Counted from the first letter of the stretch, positions 52,233-61,092 are shown. The stretch is DNA of 64,000 nt from an uncultured Oscillospiraceae bacterium (GCA_905233385.1 CAJOEH010000004.1:18176-82175); one strand, 5' to 3'. Translations and numbers: made by a program. Notes: generated from the letters alone by a model not told the origin.

Positions 52233-53733
52233 AGGCGTAAAAATCGCGCTGATCTCTTCGACCAGCGTCGTCGCCGCGGGCGCCGTCCTGGTCGGCTCCC
52301 TGTGGTATTTCGGCAGGAAGACAGATCCCGTCGAGGTCGTGCCGGTCACGCAGCACTATGCGATGTACTACGACGACCAGGCGAGCTTTGAAGGCAGGGT
52401 GACCGCGGAAAACCTGCAATCCGTGTATGCCAGCAGCACGCAGACCATCACGGAGATCTTTGTCAGCGAGGGCGACGAGGTGAAGAAGGGCGACCCGCTC
52501 CTGAGCTACGACACCACGCTGACGGAGATCCAGCTCGAACGCAAGCGCATCGCGGTGCAGCAGGCGGAGCTGGATCTGAAGAACGCGAAGGACGACCTCG
52601 CGTGGATCAACAGCCTCAAGCCCTACGTCCCGCCTCCTCCCACCCAGCCGACGGTGCCGAACACCGAGCCGCTGGAGCCGGTGGAGGAACTGCCGCATTA
52701 CATCGGCGGCGAGGGCACGGAGGAAGAACCGTACCGCTGGCTCTGGGCGGACGACCTGAGTTATGACGAGGAGTTCATCGCCGGCATGTTCGGCGAAGAA
52801 CAGACGGAGATCTGGATCTCCCTGGAAACGAGAGAGCAGAACTCCATGAAGGGCCTTGTCTGCGGCCTGTGGGGACTGCACGTCGTGCGCGAGGAAGACG
52901 GAAAGCTGAAATACGGCTTTTTCACGCCGGTCCTCCCGCCCGACGAGGAGGAAGAGGTCGACCCGGAGCCGATCTGGATCGACGACAGCTCCGGCTACAC
53001 CGCCTCGGAGATCGCGAGGATGCGCGCGGAAAAGCAGACCGAGATCCGCGATCTGGACGTAGAGTACCGCATCGCGCAGGTGGAATACGAGCGCATGAAG
53101 AGCGAGGCGGAGAACGGCGTCGTCTACGCGAACGTCGACGGCACGATCCTGACCCTGAACGACCCGGAGTCCGCGTGGATGGAAGGGCAGCCCGTGATCA
53201 TTCTCTCGGGCGGCGGCTGCTACCACGTGCAGGCGACGATCGGCGAGTACGACCGCACGCGCTATCCGATCGGCACGGAGGTCACCGTCATGTCGTGGAT
53301 GACCGGCGAGACGATCACCGGAACGCTGGAATCCGTCGGCGACACGCCGACGACCGGCTACTACTACGGCGGCGGCAATCCGAATGTATCGCTCTATCCG
53401 GCAACGATCGCGGTGGACGCCGCGTCAGGCCTGCAGGAGAACGAGTACGTTTCCGTCAGCTTCGCCTCCGCCGGCGCGCAGGATAACGCGCTGTATTTGG
53501 AAAACATGTATCTACGCACGGAGAACGGCCGCTCCTACGTATACAAGCGCGGCGCGGACGGCAAACTGCAAAAGGTCTGGCTCGAGACGGGCGCGGTCCT
53601 CTGGGGATACTATACCGCCGTTTACGGCGATCTGACCGAGGACGACTGGATCGCCTTCCCCTACGGCAAGGGCGTCAAGGAAGGCGCCGAGACGGTAGAA
53701 GCGGACGAACCCGTTTACTACTATTACGGCTGA
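52225..53733 (+). CDS. HlyD-like adaptor with inserted domain (adaptor 2)
   Basis: A 502-residue membrane-fusion protein with an N-terminal membrane anchor (about 4-28). The lipoyl half (VYASSTQTITEIFVSEGDEV, KKGDPLLSYDTT) is followed by the first coiled-coil arm (about 95-130). Then comes an insert of about 130 residues starting with a proline-rich run (PYVPPPPTQPTVP) and holding a tryptophan-rich globular segment. The second arm (RAEKQTEIRDLDVEYRIAQ) and lipoyl half (NGVVYANVDGTILTLND) follow. The C-terminus is YYYYG. The ATG at 52225 gives an ATGCGTAA overlap with the ATPase gene; a GTG at 52216 is possible. The insert sits where TolC-type partners would contact the hairpin, yet this organism looks monoderm. 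Confidence 0.85.
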   Translation: MRKGVKIALISSTSVVAAGAVLVGSLWYFGRKTDPVEVVPVTQHYAMYYDDQASFEGRVTAENLQSVYASSTQTITEIFVSEGDEVKKGDPLLSYDTTLTEIQLERKRIAVQQAELDLKNAKDDLAWINSLKPYVPPPPTQPTVPNTEPLEPVEELPHYIGGEGTEEEPYRWLWADDLSYDEEFIAGMFGEEQTEIWISLETREQNSMKGLVCGLWGLHVVREEDGKLKYGFFTPVLPPDEEEEVDPEPIWIDDSSGYTASEIARMRAEKQTEIRDLDVEYRIAQVEYERMKSEAENGVVYANVDGTILTLNDPESAWMEGQPVIILSGGGCYHVQATIGEYDRTRYPIGTEVTVMSWMTGETITGTLESVGDTPTTGYYYGGGNPNVSLYPATIAVDAASGLQENEYVSVSFASAGAQDNALYLENMYLRTENGRSYVYKRGADGKLQKVWLETGAVLWGYYTAVYGDLTEDDWIAFPYGKGVKEGAETVEADEPVYYYYG

Positions 53734-53751
53734 CGGGAGGGGAGGATCAAC

Positions 53752-55011
53752 ATGCTTGAAAGTATCTCTCAGGCGCTGCAGGGCGTCTTCTCCCACAAAA
53801 TGCGCTCCTTCCTGACTATGCTGGGCATCATCATCGGCATCGCGTCGATCATCACGATCATCTCCGGCATCAAGGGAACGAACGAGCAGATCAAGGCGAA
53901 TCTGATCGGCGCGGGCAACAACGTTGTCACGGTACAGCTCTATCAGAACGATATGCCGTACGAGATGATGTACAGCGGCAACCCGGCCGGCGTCAAGCCG
54001 CTGGACGCCGCGCAGCGCGACGAGCTGCGCAAGCTCGGCGGCGTGGAGGACGTGACTTTCTACCATTCGCGCAGCTACGCCGATCAGGTCTATTATCAGA
54101 ACACGGCGTTCAACGGCAATATTTACGGCATCGACGACAGCTACTTCTCCGTCAACGACTATCAGATCAAGCAGGGAAGAGGCTTCACGCAGGCCGATCA
54201 GGCGAACATGCGCAAGGTCGTCATTCTGGACGAGCGCGCGGTGCAGACCCTCTTCGGCAGCAAGAACCCGATCGGCGAGGTCGTCGAGCTCATGCAGGAG
54301 CCCTTCGTGATCGTCGGCGTGGCGGCGCGGACCTCCAACTTCGAGCCGGTCATCAACAGCGTGGACGACTATTACTCCTACGCGCAGACCGACGCGGGTT
54401 CCTTCTTCCTGCCGGACAGCACGTGGCCGATCGTCTACCGCTTCGACGAGCCGCAGAGCGTCGCGGTGCGCGCAAGCTCCACGGATGATATGACCGACGC
54501 CGGCAAGGCGGTCGCGGATTATCTGAACGAGAATCAAATCGCGCAGCAGGCGGCGAAGGACGGCGTGTCCTACCGCAGCAACGACCTTCTGAAACGCGCC
54601 CAGCAGCTGCAGGAGCTCAGCAGCTCCACCAACAACCAGCTGATCTGGATCGCCGCGATCTCGCTGCTGGTCGGCGGCATCGGCGTCATGAACATCATGC
54701 TCGTCAGCGTGACCGAGCGCACGCACGAGATCGGCCTGCGCAAGGCGGTCGGCGCGAAGCGCCGCAGGATCCTGTCGCAGTTTCTGACGGAGGCGGCGGT
54801 CCTGACCGGCATCGGCGGCATTCTCGGCGTACTCGGCGGCATCGGCATGTCCAAGCTGATCTCCAAATTCATGGACACGCCTTCCGCGATCAGCGTGCCC
54901 GCGATCGCGGCGGCGACGGTCTTTTCCGTCCTGATCGGTCTGGTCTTCGGCCTCGTGCCGGCGATCAAGGCCTCCAAGCTCAACCCGATCGAGGCGCTGC
55001 GCAGAGAATAA
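53752..55011 (+). CDS. MacB-type ABC permease
   Basis: A 419-residue permease with the MacB layout: N-terminal helix (about 15-40, MRSFLTMLGIIIGIASIITI), a 230-residue extracytoplasmic MacB_PCD domain (residues about 45-275), and an FtsX domain with three C-terminal helices (about 298-415). TERTHEIGLRKAVGAKRRRI is the coupling helix region and ASKLNPIEALRRE the typical end. GGGAGGGGAGG precedes the ATG. It completes the exporter begun at 50204. Candidate substrates are peptides or macrolide-like compounds, not decidable here. Confidence 0.93.
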   Translation: MLESISQALQGVFSHKMRSFLTMLGIIIGIASIITIISGIKGTNEQIKANLIGAGNNVVTVQLYQNDMPYEMMYSGNPAGVKPLDAAQRDELRKLGGVEDVTFYHSRSYADQVYYQNTAFNGNIYGIDDSYFSVNDYQIKQGRGFTQADQANMRKVVILDERAVQTLFGSKNPIGEVVELMQEPFVIVGVAARTSNFEPVINSVDDYYSYAQTDAGSFFLPDSTWPIVYRFDEPQSVAVRASSTDDMTDAGKAVADYLNENQIAQQAAKDGVSYRSNDLLKRAQQLQELSSSTNNQLIWIAAISLLVGGIGVMNIMLVSVTERTHEIGLRKAVGAKRRRILSQFLTEAAVLTGIGGILGVLGGIGMSKLISKFMDTPSAISVPAIAAATVFSVLIGLVFGLVPAIKASKLNPIEALRRE

Positions 55012-55018
55012 AACGAAA

Positions 55019-55194
55019 ATGAAGACGCCCGAGAACGGGCTAATGAAGAAATGAAGACGCTTCGCTAATGAAGAAATTCAGGAAACTGCGTTTTTTCAAA
55101 CGGGCGTCTTCGCTTCATTAGGCAACAAAGCTGCCGTCTTCATTCGTGAGCAAAGCGAACGACTTCATTAAGCGGCGCAGCCGCTGCCTTCATT
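55019..55194. repeat. TAATGAAG-spaced hairpin array, copy 2
   Basis: Boxes AATGAAG or TAATGAAG occur at 55018, 55041, 55050 and 55065 forward, and CTTCATT(A) at 55113, 55138, 55163 and 55188 reverse. Hairpins between them include GCCCG-agaa-CGGGC and AGCGGC-gca-GCCGCT. ATGAAGACGCCCG...CGGGC (55020-55040) pairs at long range with GGGCGTCTTCGCTTCAT (55102-55118). Four forward boxes followed by four reverse boxes is the same plan as at 9026-9230. With the terminator this accounts for the 323 bp between the exporter and the WYL gene. Confidence 0.65.
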
Positions 55195-55210
55195 TTGCCG
55201 ACTGAAAATG

Positions 55211-55243
55211 AAAAGCAGACTGAAATTGTTTCAGCCTGCTTTT
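55211..55243 (+). terminator. Terminator after the second TAATGAAG array
   Basis: AAAAGCAGACTGAAA and TTTCAGCCTGCTTTT pair with one mismatch around TTG. The 5' arm is the same sequence as in the terminator at 8979-9012, so both arrays are joined to the same terminator type, although on opposite sides. Confidence 0.75.
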
Positions 55244-55334
55244 CGTAATGTGTGCACTTGCTCACCACGTTCGTGCGTAGTGAAAACTTCCTTATTTGGA
55301 TTGCTCGTCTCCCGCCTTCGTTTATCACATTGCG

Positions 55335-56306
55335 TTACGCTTCCAGCGCGGCGCGGCAGAGAGCGCGGTACTCGTCCACGACGCTCTGCGGGAACACGAT
55401 CGACGCGCGGCCGCCGAAGCCCGCGATCCAGCCGAGGAAATTCGGCGACACGGAGACGTCGACTGTCAGCGTGAAATGCTCCTTTCCGTCCGGGATCGGC
55501 AGGATGTCCCGACCGAAGCGGTCGACGACGACGCCGGCGAGGGCGTTTTCAAAGCGGAGCTTGATCCGCTTCCGCTCGCCGCGGTACATGCCGAAGCTTT
55601 CCCGCGCGTAGGCGGCGGGGTCGAGCTTCTTCGTCTCCTCCGTGAAGATCCGCTTCTCGCCCGTGAGACGGATGGACTCCATCTTGTCCACGCGGTAGTG
55701 GGTCAGCCCGTGCTTCTCCGTGTGGGCGATCAGATAGTAATTCTCGTCGTCCCAGAGCAGGAAATAGGGGCTTGCTTCATATTCTCCCTCGCGGTATTTC
55801 TTTTTCAGATCCGTGCCCCAGTCGAAATAACGGAAGGCGATACGGCTGTTCTTTTGAATCGCCTCGTGGATGGCGTCCACGTTCGCGAAGCCGTCCTCCG
55901 CCGTTGTCTTCAGGCGGCCGGCAAGGACGACGTCCCTGCGCAGCAGCTCGGATCCGTGCTCGCCGGACAGCGCGGCGATCTTTTTGATCAGCTCGGCGGA
56001 GCGTTTCGGCGAGAGAAAGCGGGAAGAGAGCACGGCGTCGACCAGCAGCTTCAATTCCGGCAGCTCGAAATCGCGCTGCGCGACGTAGTAGCCGCCGTCG
56101 CTGCCGCGCCGGTAGAGGACTTCGACGCCGTACTCGTTGATTGCGCGGATGTCGTCGTAGATGCTTTTCCGCTCGGCGCGCACGTCCTTCGACGCGAGAT
56201 AGTCGATCATCCGCTGGACCGACGCCGTATGGGCCTCGTCCGTGTTCTGCCGCAGAAAGTCGCGCAGATACAGGAGCTTGAGTTTCTGATTTTCCGATTT
56301 TGCCAT
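55335..56306 (-). CDS. WYL-domain transcriptional regulator
   Basis: A 323-residue regulator. Residues about 5-75 form a helix-turn-helix (KLLYLRDFLRQNTDEAHTA, MIDYLASKDVRAERKSIYDD). The WYL ligand-binding domain lies at about 135-215, ending in the strand pair PYFLLWDDENYYLIAHTE, and is followed by the WCX extension (about 225-315). Such proteins often bind nucleic acids or nucleotides and repress neighbouring operons. It is divergent from the AI-2E family gene, 115 nt away, which is its most obvious target. GGGGTGAT precedes the ATG. No CRISPR or defence locus is nearby. Confidence 0.88.
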   Translation of the reverse strand: MAKSENQKLKLLYLRDFLRQNTDEAHTASVQRMIDYLASKDVRAERKSIYDDIRAINEYGVEVLYRRGSDGGYYVAQRDFELPELKLLVDAVLSSRFLSPKRSAELIKKIAALSGEHGSELLRRDVVLAGRLKTTAEDGFANVDAIHEAIQKNSRIAFRYFDWGTDLKKKYREGEYEASPYFLLWDDENYYLIAHTEKHGLTHYRVDKMESIRLTGEKRIFTEETKKLDPAAYARESFGMYRGERKRIKLRFENALAGVVVDRFGRDILPIPDGKEHFTLTVDVSVSPNFLGWIAGFGGRASIVFPQSVVDEYRALCRAALEA

Positions 56307-56365
56307 GGTATCACCCCGCTGTTACAATACCATAAACGGGACTGAAATTGCAAGCCCCTTGACGA

Positions 56366-56392
56366 TTGACAAACTTCGTGGTATCTTATAAA
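56366..56392 (+). promoter_or_regulatory. Probable promoter of the AI-2E family gene
   Basis: TTGACA (56366-56371) and TATAAA (56387-56392) with a short 15-nt spacer, 29 nt upstream of the start. A second TTGACG lies 7 nt before the first. The suboptimal spacing could mean that an activator is needed. Confidence 0.45.
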
Positions 56393-56421
56393 GAGGAAAA
56401 AATGAGGAAAGGAGAACCGAC

Positions 56422-57735
56422 ATGAAACTGCACCGCAATCAAAAGTATTTCAAATGGGGCATGACCGCCTTCCTTGTCATCGTGGCGGCGCTGGTGTTCT
56501 GGATCATTTTCTCCAACCTCAGCGGCTTCTATGACATGGTCATGAAGCTGGTCTCCATCCTTGCGCCGATCCTGTACGGCTGTCTCTTCGCCTACATGAT
56601 GAATCCCGTGATGGATTTCACGCGGAAGGTGATGCGAAAGCTCCTCTCCAGGACCAAACTCAAAGAGAAAACGGTCGGGAAGATCAGCACTGTCGTCAGC
56701 GTGTGCGTCTCCGTGATCGTGCTGGTCGGCGTGCTGGTCGCGTTTGCCGCTTTGATTATACCGAGCCTCATAAACAGCGTGGAAGAGCTGTTCCAGAAAG
56801 ATCGCCTTGAAAGGTACGGCAACACGATCAAAACGTGGGTCAACAATACCATCGCCGGCACGTCCGTGGGAAAATGGATCCAGGACAATCTGGGCAGCAT
56901 GTGGGATATGGCGCTCAACTGGCTGAAGAGCCTGGATATCGCGTCGTTTATCAGCAGCCTGACCAGCTCGGTCTACAGCGTCGTCATGGGCATCTTCGAC
57001 GTGCTGGTCGGCGTGGTCGCCGCGGTCTACGTGCTTATCTACAAGAAACAGCTCTGCTCGCAGGCGAAGAAGATCACTGTCGCGACCTTCAACGCGAAGC
57101 ACGCGAATCGTGTCTTTGAGATCGCCCGCCGCACGAATCGGATCTTCGGCGGCTACGTCGTCGGAAAGATCGTGGATGCGCTGTTCGTCGGCGTGGTAAC
57201 CTATATTGCCATGCTGATCATGGGAATGCCCTACGCACCGCTGATCTCGACGCTGATCGGCGTGACGAATATCATTCCGTTCTTCGGCCCGTTCCTCGGC
57301 GGGATTCCCGCAACGCTCCTGCTGCTCATCGAGAACCCGAGCGACGCGCTGATCTTCGTGATCTTTATCGTCATCCTGCAGCAGATCGACGGCAATATCA
57401 TCGAAAACCGCATCCTGGGCGAGCGGCTCGGCATTTCCGATTTCTGGGTGCTGGTGTCGATCCTGCTGTTCGGCGGCATCTTCGGCTTCGGCGGAATGCT
57501 GCTCGGCGTGCCGGTCTTCGCCGTGATCTATACGCTGATCAACGACGCGGTGAACAACCGCCTCAAGCGCAAGCGCTATCCGGTTGAAACGGAGATCTAC
57601 TACACGCTGGAAAGTGTGGACAAACTGCCGGTGGAGCCGCTTCCGAGCTATTCCTATGTCTCGGTCGATCCCGCCTACGACTTGCGGGCGGACCCGGACG
57701 ATGACGACGGCATTTATGACGATTACGACGAGTGA
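56422..57735 (+). CDS. AI-2E family transporter
   Basis: A 437-residue membrane protein with about eight helices, two near the N-terminus, a helical hairpin domain, and the conserved block KIVDALFVGVVTYIAMLIMG, GVTNIIPFFGPFLGGIPATL and ENRILGERLGISDFWVLVSILLFG (read in parts). This is the AI-2E/UPF0118 (TqsA, YdiK) family, some members of which export autoinducer-2 or act as Na+/H+ antiporters. The C-terminus is very acidic and tyrosine-containing (DPDDDDGIYDDYDE). GGAAAGGAG is 8 nt upstream of the ATG. Function beyond the family is unknown. Confidence 0.92.
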   Translation: MKLHRNQKYFKWGMTAFLVIVAALVFWIIFSNLSGFYDMVMKLVSILAPILYGCLFAYMMNPVMDFTRKVMRKLLSRTKLKEKTVGKISTVVSVCVSVIVLVGVLVAFAALIIPSLINSVEELFQKDRLERYGNTIKTWVNNTIAGTSVGKWIQDNLGSMWDMALNWLKSLDIASFISSLTSSVYSVVMGIFDVLVGVVAAVYVLIYKKQLCSQAKKITVATFNAKHANRVFEIARRTNRIFGGYVVGKIVDALFVGVVTYIAMLIMGMPYAPLISTLIGVTNIIPFFGPFLGGIPATLLLLIENPSDALIFVIFIVILQQIDGNIIENRILGERLGISDFWVLVSILLFGGIFGFGGMLLGVPVFAVIYTLINDAVNNRLKRKRYPVETEIYYTLESVDKLPVEPLPSYSYVSVDPAYDLRADPDDDDGIYDDYDE

Positions 57736-57755
57736 CCGTCGAAAATAACCATGAC

Positions 57756-57778
57756 GGGGGCTGGGAGCAGCCCCCTTT
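57756..57778 (+). terminator. Hairpin after the AI-2E family gene
   Basis: GGGGGCT-gggagc-AGCCCCC followed by TTTCC, 20 nt after the stop codon. It likely terminates only in part. Confidence 0.5.
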
Positions 57779-57807
57779 CCCATAACGGCTGAAAGGAGGT
57801 GGGGAAC

Positions 57808-59547
57808 GTGTTTTTGCAGACGCTCAATGCGTTTTTTCAGGATGAAGGCAAACAATTCGCGCAGATTTTCTGCACCGTGTGGAGCTTTGCCGCGCCGGCG
57901 CTCGGGCTTCTGATCCTGTGGCGGTGCGTCAAGCCCCTGCTGCGCTTTCGCAGAGAGCCGGAGACCTGGGCGTGGCTCGTCATGCCGGACGGTCAGCAGC
58001 TGCCCGTGACCCACTGGGAGAATATCATCGGCCGTTCCAAAGGCTGCGACATCATCGTGAATCTGTCGACCGTTTCCCGCAACCATGCCGTTCTGACGCG
58101 CTACGACGACGGCAGCTGGTCGCTGACGGACATCGGCTCGCGCGGCGCGGTCCGCGTCAACGGAGAGCAGGTCGACGTTTGCGCCATCCGTTACGGCGAC
58201 GTGATCTCCCTCGGCGGCGTGGAAATGGTGCTTGCGCCGACGACCCCGGAGGAGGTCGAGGAGCAGAAGTACTACCGCACCAGACCGGCGGCGATGGCGC
58301 TCCCGGGCCTGACGCTCTTCCTCCTGACGGTCTTCCAGCTTCTGACCGCGCTGCAGTTCCTGATGAGCTGCAAGCCGGAGAACGTGTTCTATTCCGTCGG
58401 CGGCGTGCTGGCGCTCTGCGTCCTGAGCTGGCTGCTGTTTCTGACGCTGAAACTCATGCGCCGCAGCGGCTTCGAGGTGGAGACGCTCGCGTTCTTCCTC
58501 TCCACGATCGGCCTCGCGGTCATCGCCTCGTCCGAGCCGAATTCCATCCCCAAGCAGCTCATCTGTATTTTGGGCGGCGTTTTCATCTATCTGATCCTGG
58601 GCTGGTCTCTGCGCGATCTGACACGGGCGAAGAAATTCCGCTACGTCGCGGCGGTCTTCGGCCTGCTGCTGCTTGCGGCGAACCTCGTCCTCGGCCGCGA
58701 GATCAACGGCGCGAAGAACTGGATCGCCATCGGCTCCATGTCCTTCCAGCCCTCCGAGCTCGTCAAGCTCTGCTTCATCTACGTCGGCGCATCGACGATG
58801 GACCGCATCGTGACGAAGCACAACCTCTTCCTGTTCATTCTCTATTCCGGCGCGATCTGCGGCTGCCTCGCGCTGATGAACGACTTTGGCACCGCGCTGA
58901 TCTTCTTCGCCGCGCTCGTCGTGATCTGCCTGATGCGCGGCGGCAGCTTCTCCGCGATCTCCCTGCTGCTGACGATCGTGGTCTGCGGCGCGATGCTCCT
59001 GCTCGTGATCGACGTTCCGCCGCACATGCTGCGCAGATTCTCCACTTGGGGCCACGCATGGGACGATCCGCTCGGCGGCGGCTACGATCAGGTCAAGGCC
59101 ATGATGTGCATCGCCCGGGGCGGCCTGTTCGGACTCGGCGCGGGCAACGGCATGTTCACCTACTACGTCATGGCGGCGGATACCGACTATGTCTTCGCCT
59201 ACGTCTGCGAGGAATGGGGCCTGATCCTCGGCCTCCTGCCGATCCTGGCGATCATCGCCCTCGGCGTCTTCGTCGCCCGTTCCGCCAGCGTCGGCAGAAG
59301 CAGCTTCTATACCATCGGCGCCTGCGCCGCCGTGGCGATCATGATGACGCAGACGATCCTCAACGTGTTCGGCACGATGGATATCCTGCCGATGACCGGC
59401 GTGACCTTCCCGTTCGTCTCCAACGGCGGCTCGAGTATGCTTTCGTCGTGGGGCCTGCTCGCCTTCATCAAAGCGGCGGACACGCGGCAGGACGCGAGCT
59501 TCGCGGTGCGGACGGCGCGCTCCGAGGAGGTGGATCTGTATGAGTAA
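57808..59547 (+). CDS. FHA domain fused to FtsW/RodA/SpoVE glycosyltransferase
   Basis: A 579-residue fusion. A first membrane helix (about 14-36) precedes an FHA domain (about 50-140, IIGRSKGCDIIVNL, TVSRNHAVL, NGEQV), which binds phosphothreonine peptides. The SEDS part starts near 160 with ten hydrophobic helices and the family motifs GREINGAKNWIAIGSMSFQP, SELVKL, FGTALIFFAAL, GLFGLGAGNG and ...PFVSNGGSSML. SEDS proteins polymerise lipid II into glycan strands. The GTG at 57808 is chosen because AAGGAGGT is 8 nt upstream; a GTG at 57799 lies within that site. It overlaps the PBP gene by 8 nt (ATGAGTAA), so the two are a matched synthase pair. Confidence 0.92.
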   Translation: MFLQTLNAFFQDEGKQFAQIFCTVWSFAAPALGLLILWRCVKPLLRFRREPETWAWLVMPDGQQLPVTHWENIIGRSKGCDIIVNLSTVSRNHAVLTRYDDGSWSLTDIGSRGAVRVNGEQVDVCAIRYGDVISLGGVEMVLAPTTPEEVEEQKYYRTRPAAMALPGLTLFLLTVFQLLTALQFLMSCKPENVFYSVGGVLALCVLSWLLFLTLKLMRRSGFEVETLAFFLSTIGLAVIASSEPNSIPKQLICILGGVFIYLILGWSLRDLTRAKKFRYVAAVFGLLLLAANLVLGREINGAKNWIAIGSMSFQPSELVKLCFIYVGASTMDRIVTKHNLFLFILYSGAICGCLALMNDFGTALIFFAALVVICLMRGGSFSAISLLLTIVVCGAMLLLVIDVPPHMLRRFSTWGHAWDDPLGGGYDQVKAMMCIARGGLFGLGAGNGMFTYYVMAADTDYVFAYVCEEWGLILGLLPILAIIALGVFVARSASVGRSSFYTIGACAAVAIMMTQTILNVFGTMDILPMTGVTFPFVSNGGSSMLSSWGLLAFIKAADTRQDASFAVRTARSEEVDLYE

Positions 59548-60877
59548 GCTCGCAAGGCGCGCGTGGTTCGCCTATTTCCTCGCCGCGGCGATGCTCGTCG
59601 GCGTGGTCGTCATCATCGTCCGCTACGCCATCGGCGCGCCGGACTGGATGCCGTTCCAGAACGACGGAAAAGTGGTCGACCGCAGCGGCGTCATGCTGAT
59701 CGACAACACCGACGGACAGTCGGAACTGGCGGACAACGCCGTCGTCCGCGCGGCGATGATCCACATTCTCGGCGACACGCAGGGCTATATCTCGCCGTAT
59801 CTGCTCAACGAATACGGCGACGAGATGAGCGGCTATGACCGCATCACCGGCACCCGCCATGCCGCGGACAGCTACGGCAAGATGCAGCTGACGATCAGCG
59901 CGTACGCGCAGGAGCAGGCAATCTACGCCTTCGGCGGCCGGAAGGGGACGATCGGCGTCTATAACTACAAGACCGGAGAGATCCTGTGCATGGTCTCCCT
60001 GCCGAACTACGATCCCCGCAACGTGCCGGACGTGAAGGGCGATCCGGACACCTACGAGGGCGTGTACGTCAACCGGTTCCTGCACTCGGCCTACGCGCCC
60101 GGCTCGACGTTCAAGCTCGTCACGGCGGCGGCCGCGCTTTCCGAGATCGACGGCATCGAGGACCGCGCCTTCCACTGCGACGGCAGCGCCCTGATCGGCG
60201 ACGAGGTCGTGATCTGCAACGCCGTCCACGGCGACATCGGCTTCCGGGAAGCCCTGTGCCAGTCGTGCAACGTCGCTTTCGCGCAGATCGCGAAGGAGCT
60301 CGGCGCAAAGACGCTTTCTGCGTACGCGGAGAGATTCGGCATTACCGGCAGCCTGCAGTTTGACGGCTTCCGGACGCAGAAGGGCAATTTCGACCTTTCC
60401 GGCGCGACGACGTTTGAAACGGCCTGGGCAGGCGTCGGACAGTATACCGACCAGATCAATCCCTGCCAGTATATGACCTTCATGGGTGCGATTGCGAACG
60501 GCGGCGAGGCGGCGACGCCGTATCTCGTCGAGAGCGTTTTCTACGGCAGCGAGGAGCAGTATCGCGCCAAAACGACCACCGGCGGCAGGATCATGGACCG
60601 ACAGACCGCCGACGAGCTCGCGGACATGATGCATTACAACGTCGCCAACAACTACGGCGAGTGGTACTTCTCCGGGCTCTACGCCGGCGCGAAATCCGGC
60701 ACCGCGGAGCGAGGCGAGGGACAGACGCCCAACGCGCTGCTCGCGGGCTTCGTGCGAAGCGAGGAGTACCCGCTCGCGTTCGTCGTCATCGTCGAAGGCG
60801 GCGGCGCGGGCAGCACCGCCTGTACGCCGATCATCCGGCAGGTGCTGGACGCCTGCATCGTCGCGATGAATTCGTAA
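59540..60877 (+). CDS. Class B penicillin-binding protein (transpeptidase)
   Basis: A 445-residue PBP with one N-terminal membrane helix (about 12-30), a short dimerisation-like region and a transpeptidase domain (about 145-440). The nucleophile is Ser189 in PGSTFKLV, the second motif is SCN in CQSCNVAFAQ, and the third is KSGT at 385-388. It lacks the long N-terminal domain and PASTA repeats of FtsI/SpoVD, resembling PbpA of actinobacteria. It crosslinks the strands made by the SEDS partner encoded just upstream. No stop, shift or motif loss is seen. Confidence 0.93.
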   Translation: MSKLARRAWFAYFLAAAMLVGVVVIIVRYAIGAPDWMPFQNDGKVVDRSGVMLIDNTDGQSELADNAVVRAAMIHILGDTQGYISPYLLNEYGDEMSGYDRITGTRHAADSYGKMQLTISAYAQEQAIYAFGGRKGTIGVYNYKTGEILCMVSLPNYDPRNVPDVKGDPDTYEGVYVNRFLHSAYAPGSTFKLVTAAAALSEIDGIEDRAFHCDGSALIGDEVVICNAVHGDIGFREALCQSCNVAFAQIAKELGAKTLSAYAERFGITGSLQFDGFRTQKGNFDLSGATTFETAWAGVGQYTDQINPCQYMTFMGAIANGGEAATPYLVESVFYGSEEQYRAKTTTGGRIMDRQTADELADMMHYNVANNYGEWYFSGLYAGAKSGTAERGEGQTPNALLAGFVRSEEYPLAFVVIVEGGGAGSTACTPIIRQVLDACIVAMNS

Positions 60878-60904
60878 GAATTGAAAAAAGCGGCAAGAAA
60901 AAGC

Positions 60905-60933
60905 TTGACAAGTGAAGAATAATTATGTATGAT
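60905..60933 (+). promoter_or_regulatory. Sigma-A promoter of tRNA-Ser(GGA)
   Basis: Consensus TTGACA (60905-60910), a 17-nt spacer and TATGAT (60928-60933), 38 nt upstream of the tRNA. Confidence 0.8.
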
Positions 60934-60971
60934 ATTCAAGCTGATTTTGCGGCAGGCAGATCAGCGGAATT

Positions 60972-61063
60972 GGAGAGGTGGCTGAGCTGGCCGAAGGCGC
61001 ACGACTGGAAATCGTGTAGGCGTTAAAAGCGTCTCGCGGGTTCGAATCCCGCCCTCTCCGCCA
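60972..61063 (+). tRNA. tRNA-Ser (anticodon GGA)
   Basis: Acceptor arms GGAGAGG and CCTCTCC pair, followed by G and an encoded CCA (61061-61063). The anticodon arm CACGA-CTGGAAA-TCGTG gives GGA, which reads UCC and UCU. A long variable arm (GGCGTTAAAAGCGTCTC region) and the T-arm GCGGG-TTCGAAT-CCCGC confirm a class II serine tRNA. Confidence 0.97.
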
Positions 61064-61092
61064 AAAAAAGCAGCCGAAAGGCTGCTTTTTTT
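61064..61092 (+). terminator. Terminator of tRNA-Ser(GGA)
   Basis: AAAAAAGCAGCC-gaaa-GGCTGC followed by seven T, directly after the CCA. Confidence 0.92.

Noticed and set aside
56386..59055. An 889-codon minus-strand open frame opposite the AI-2E and FHA-FtsW genes
   Set aside because: Its composition (His, Asp, Gln, Arg runs) is that of an antisense frame, and it crosses two well-supported genes and their intergenic hairpin.
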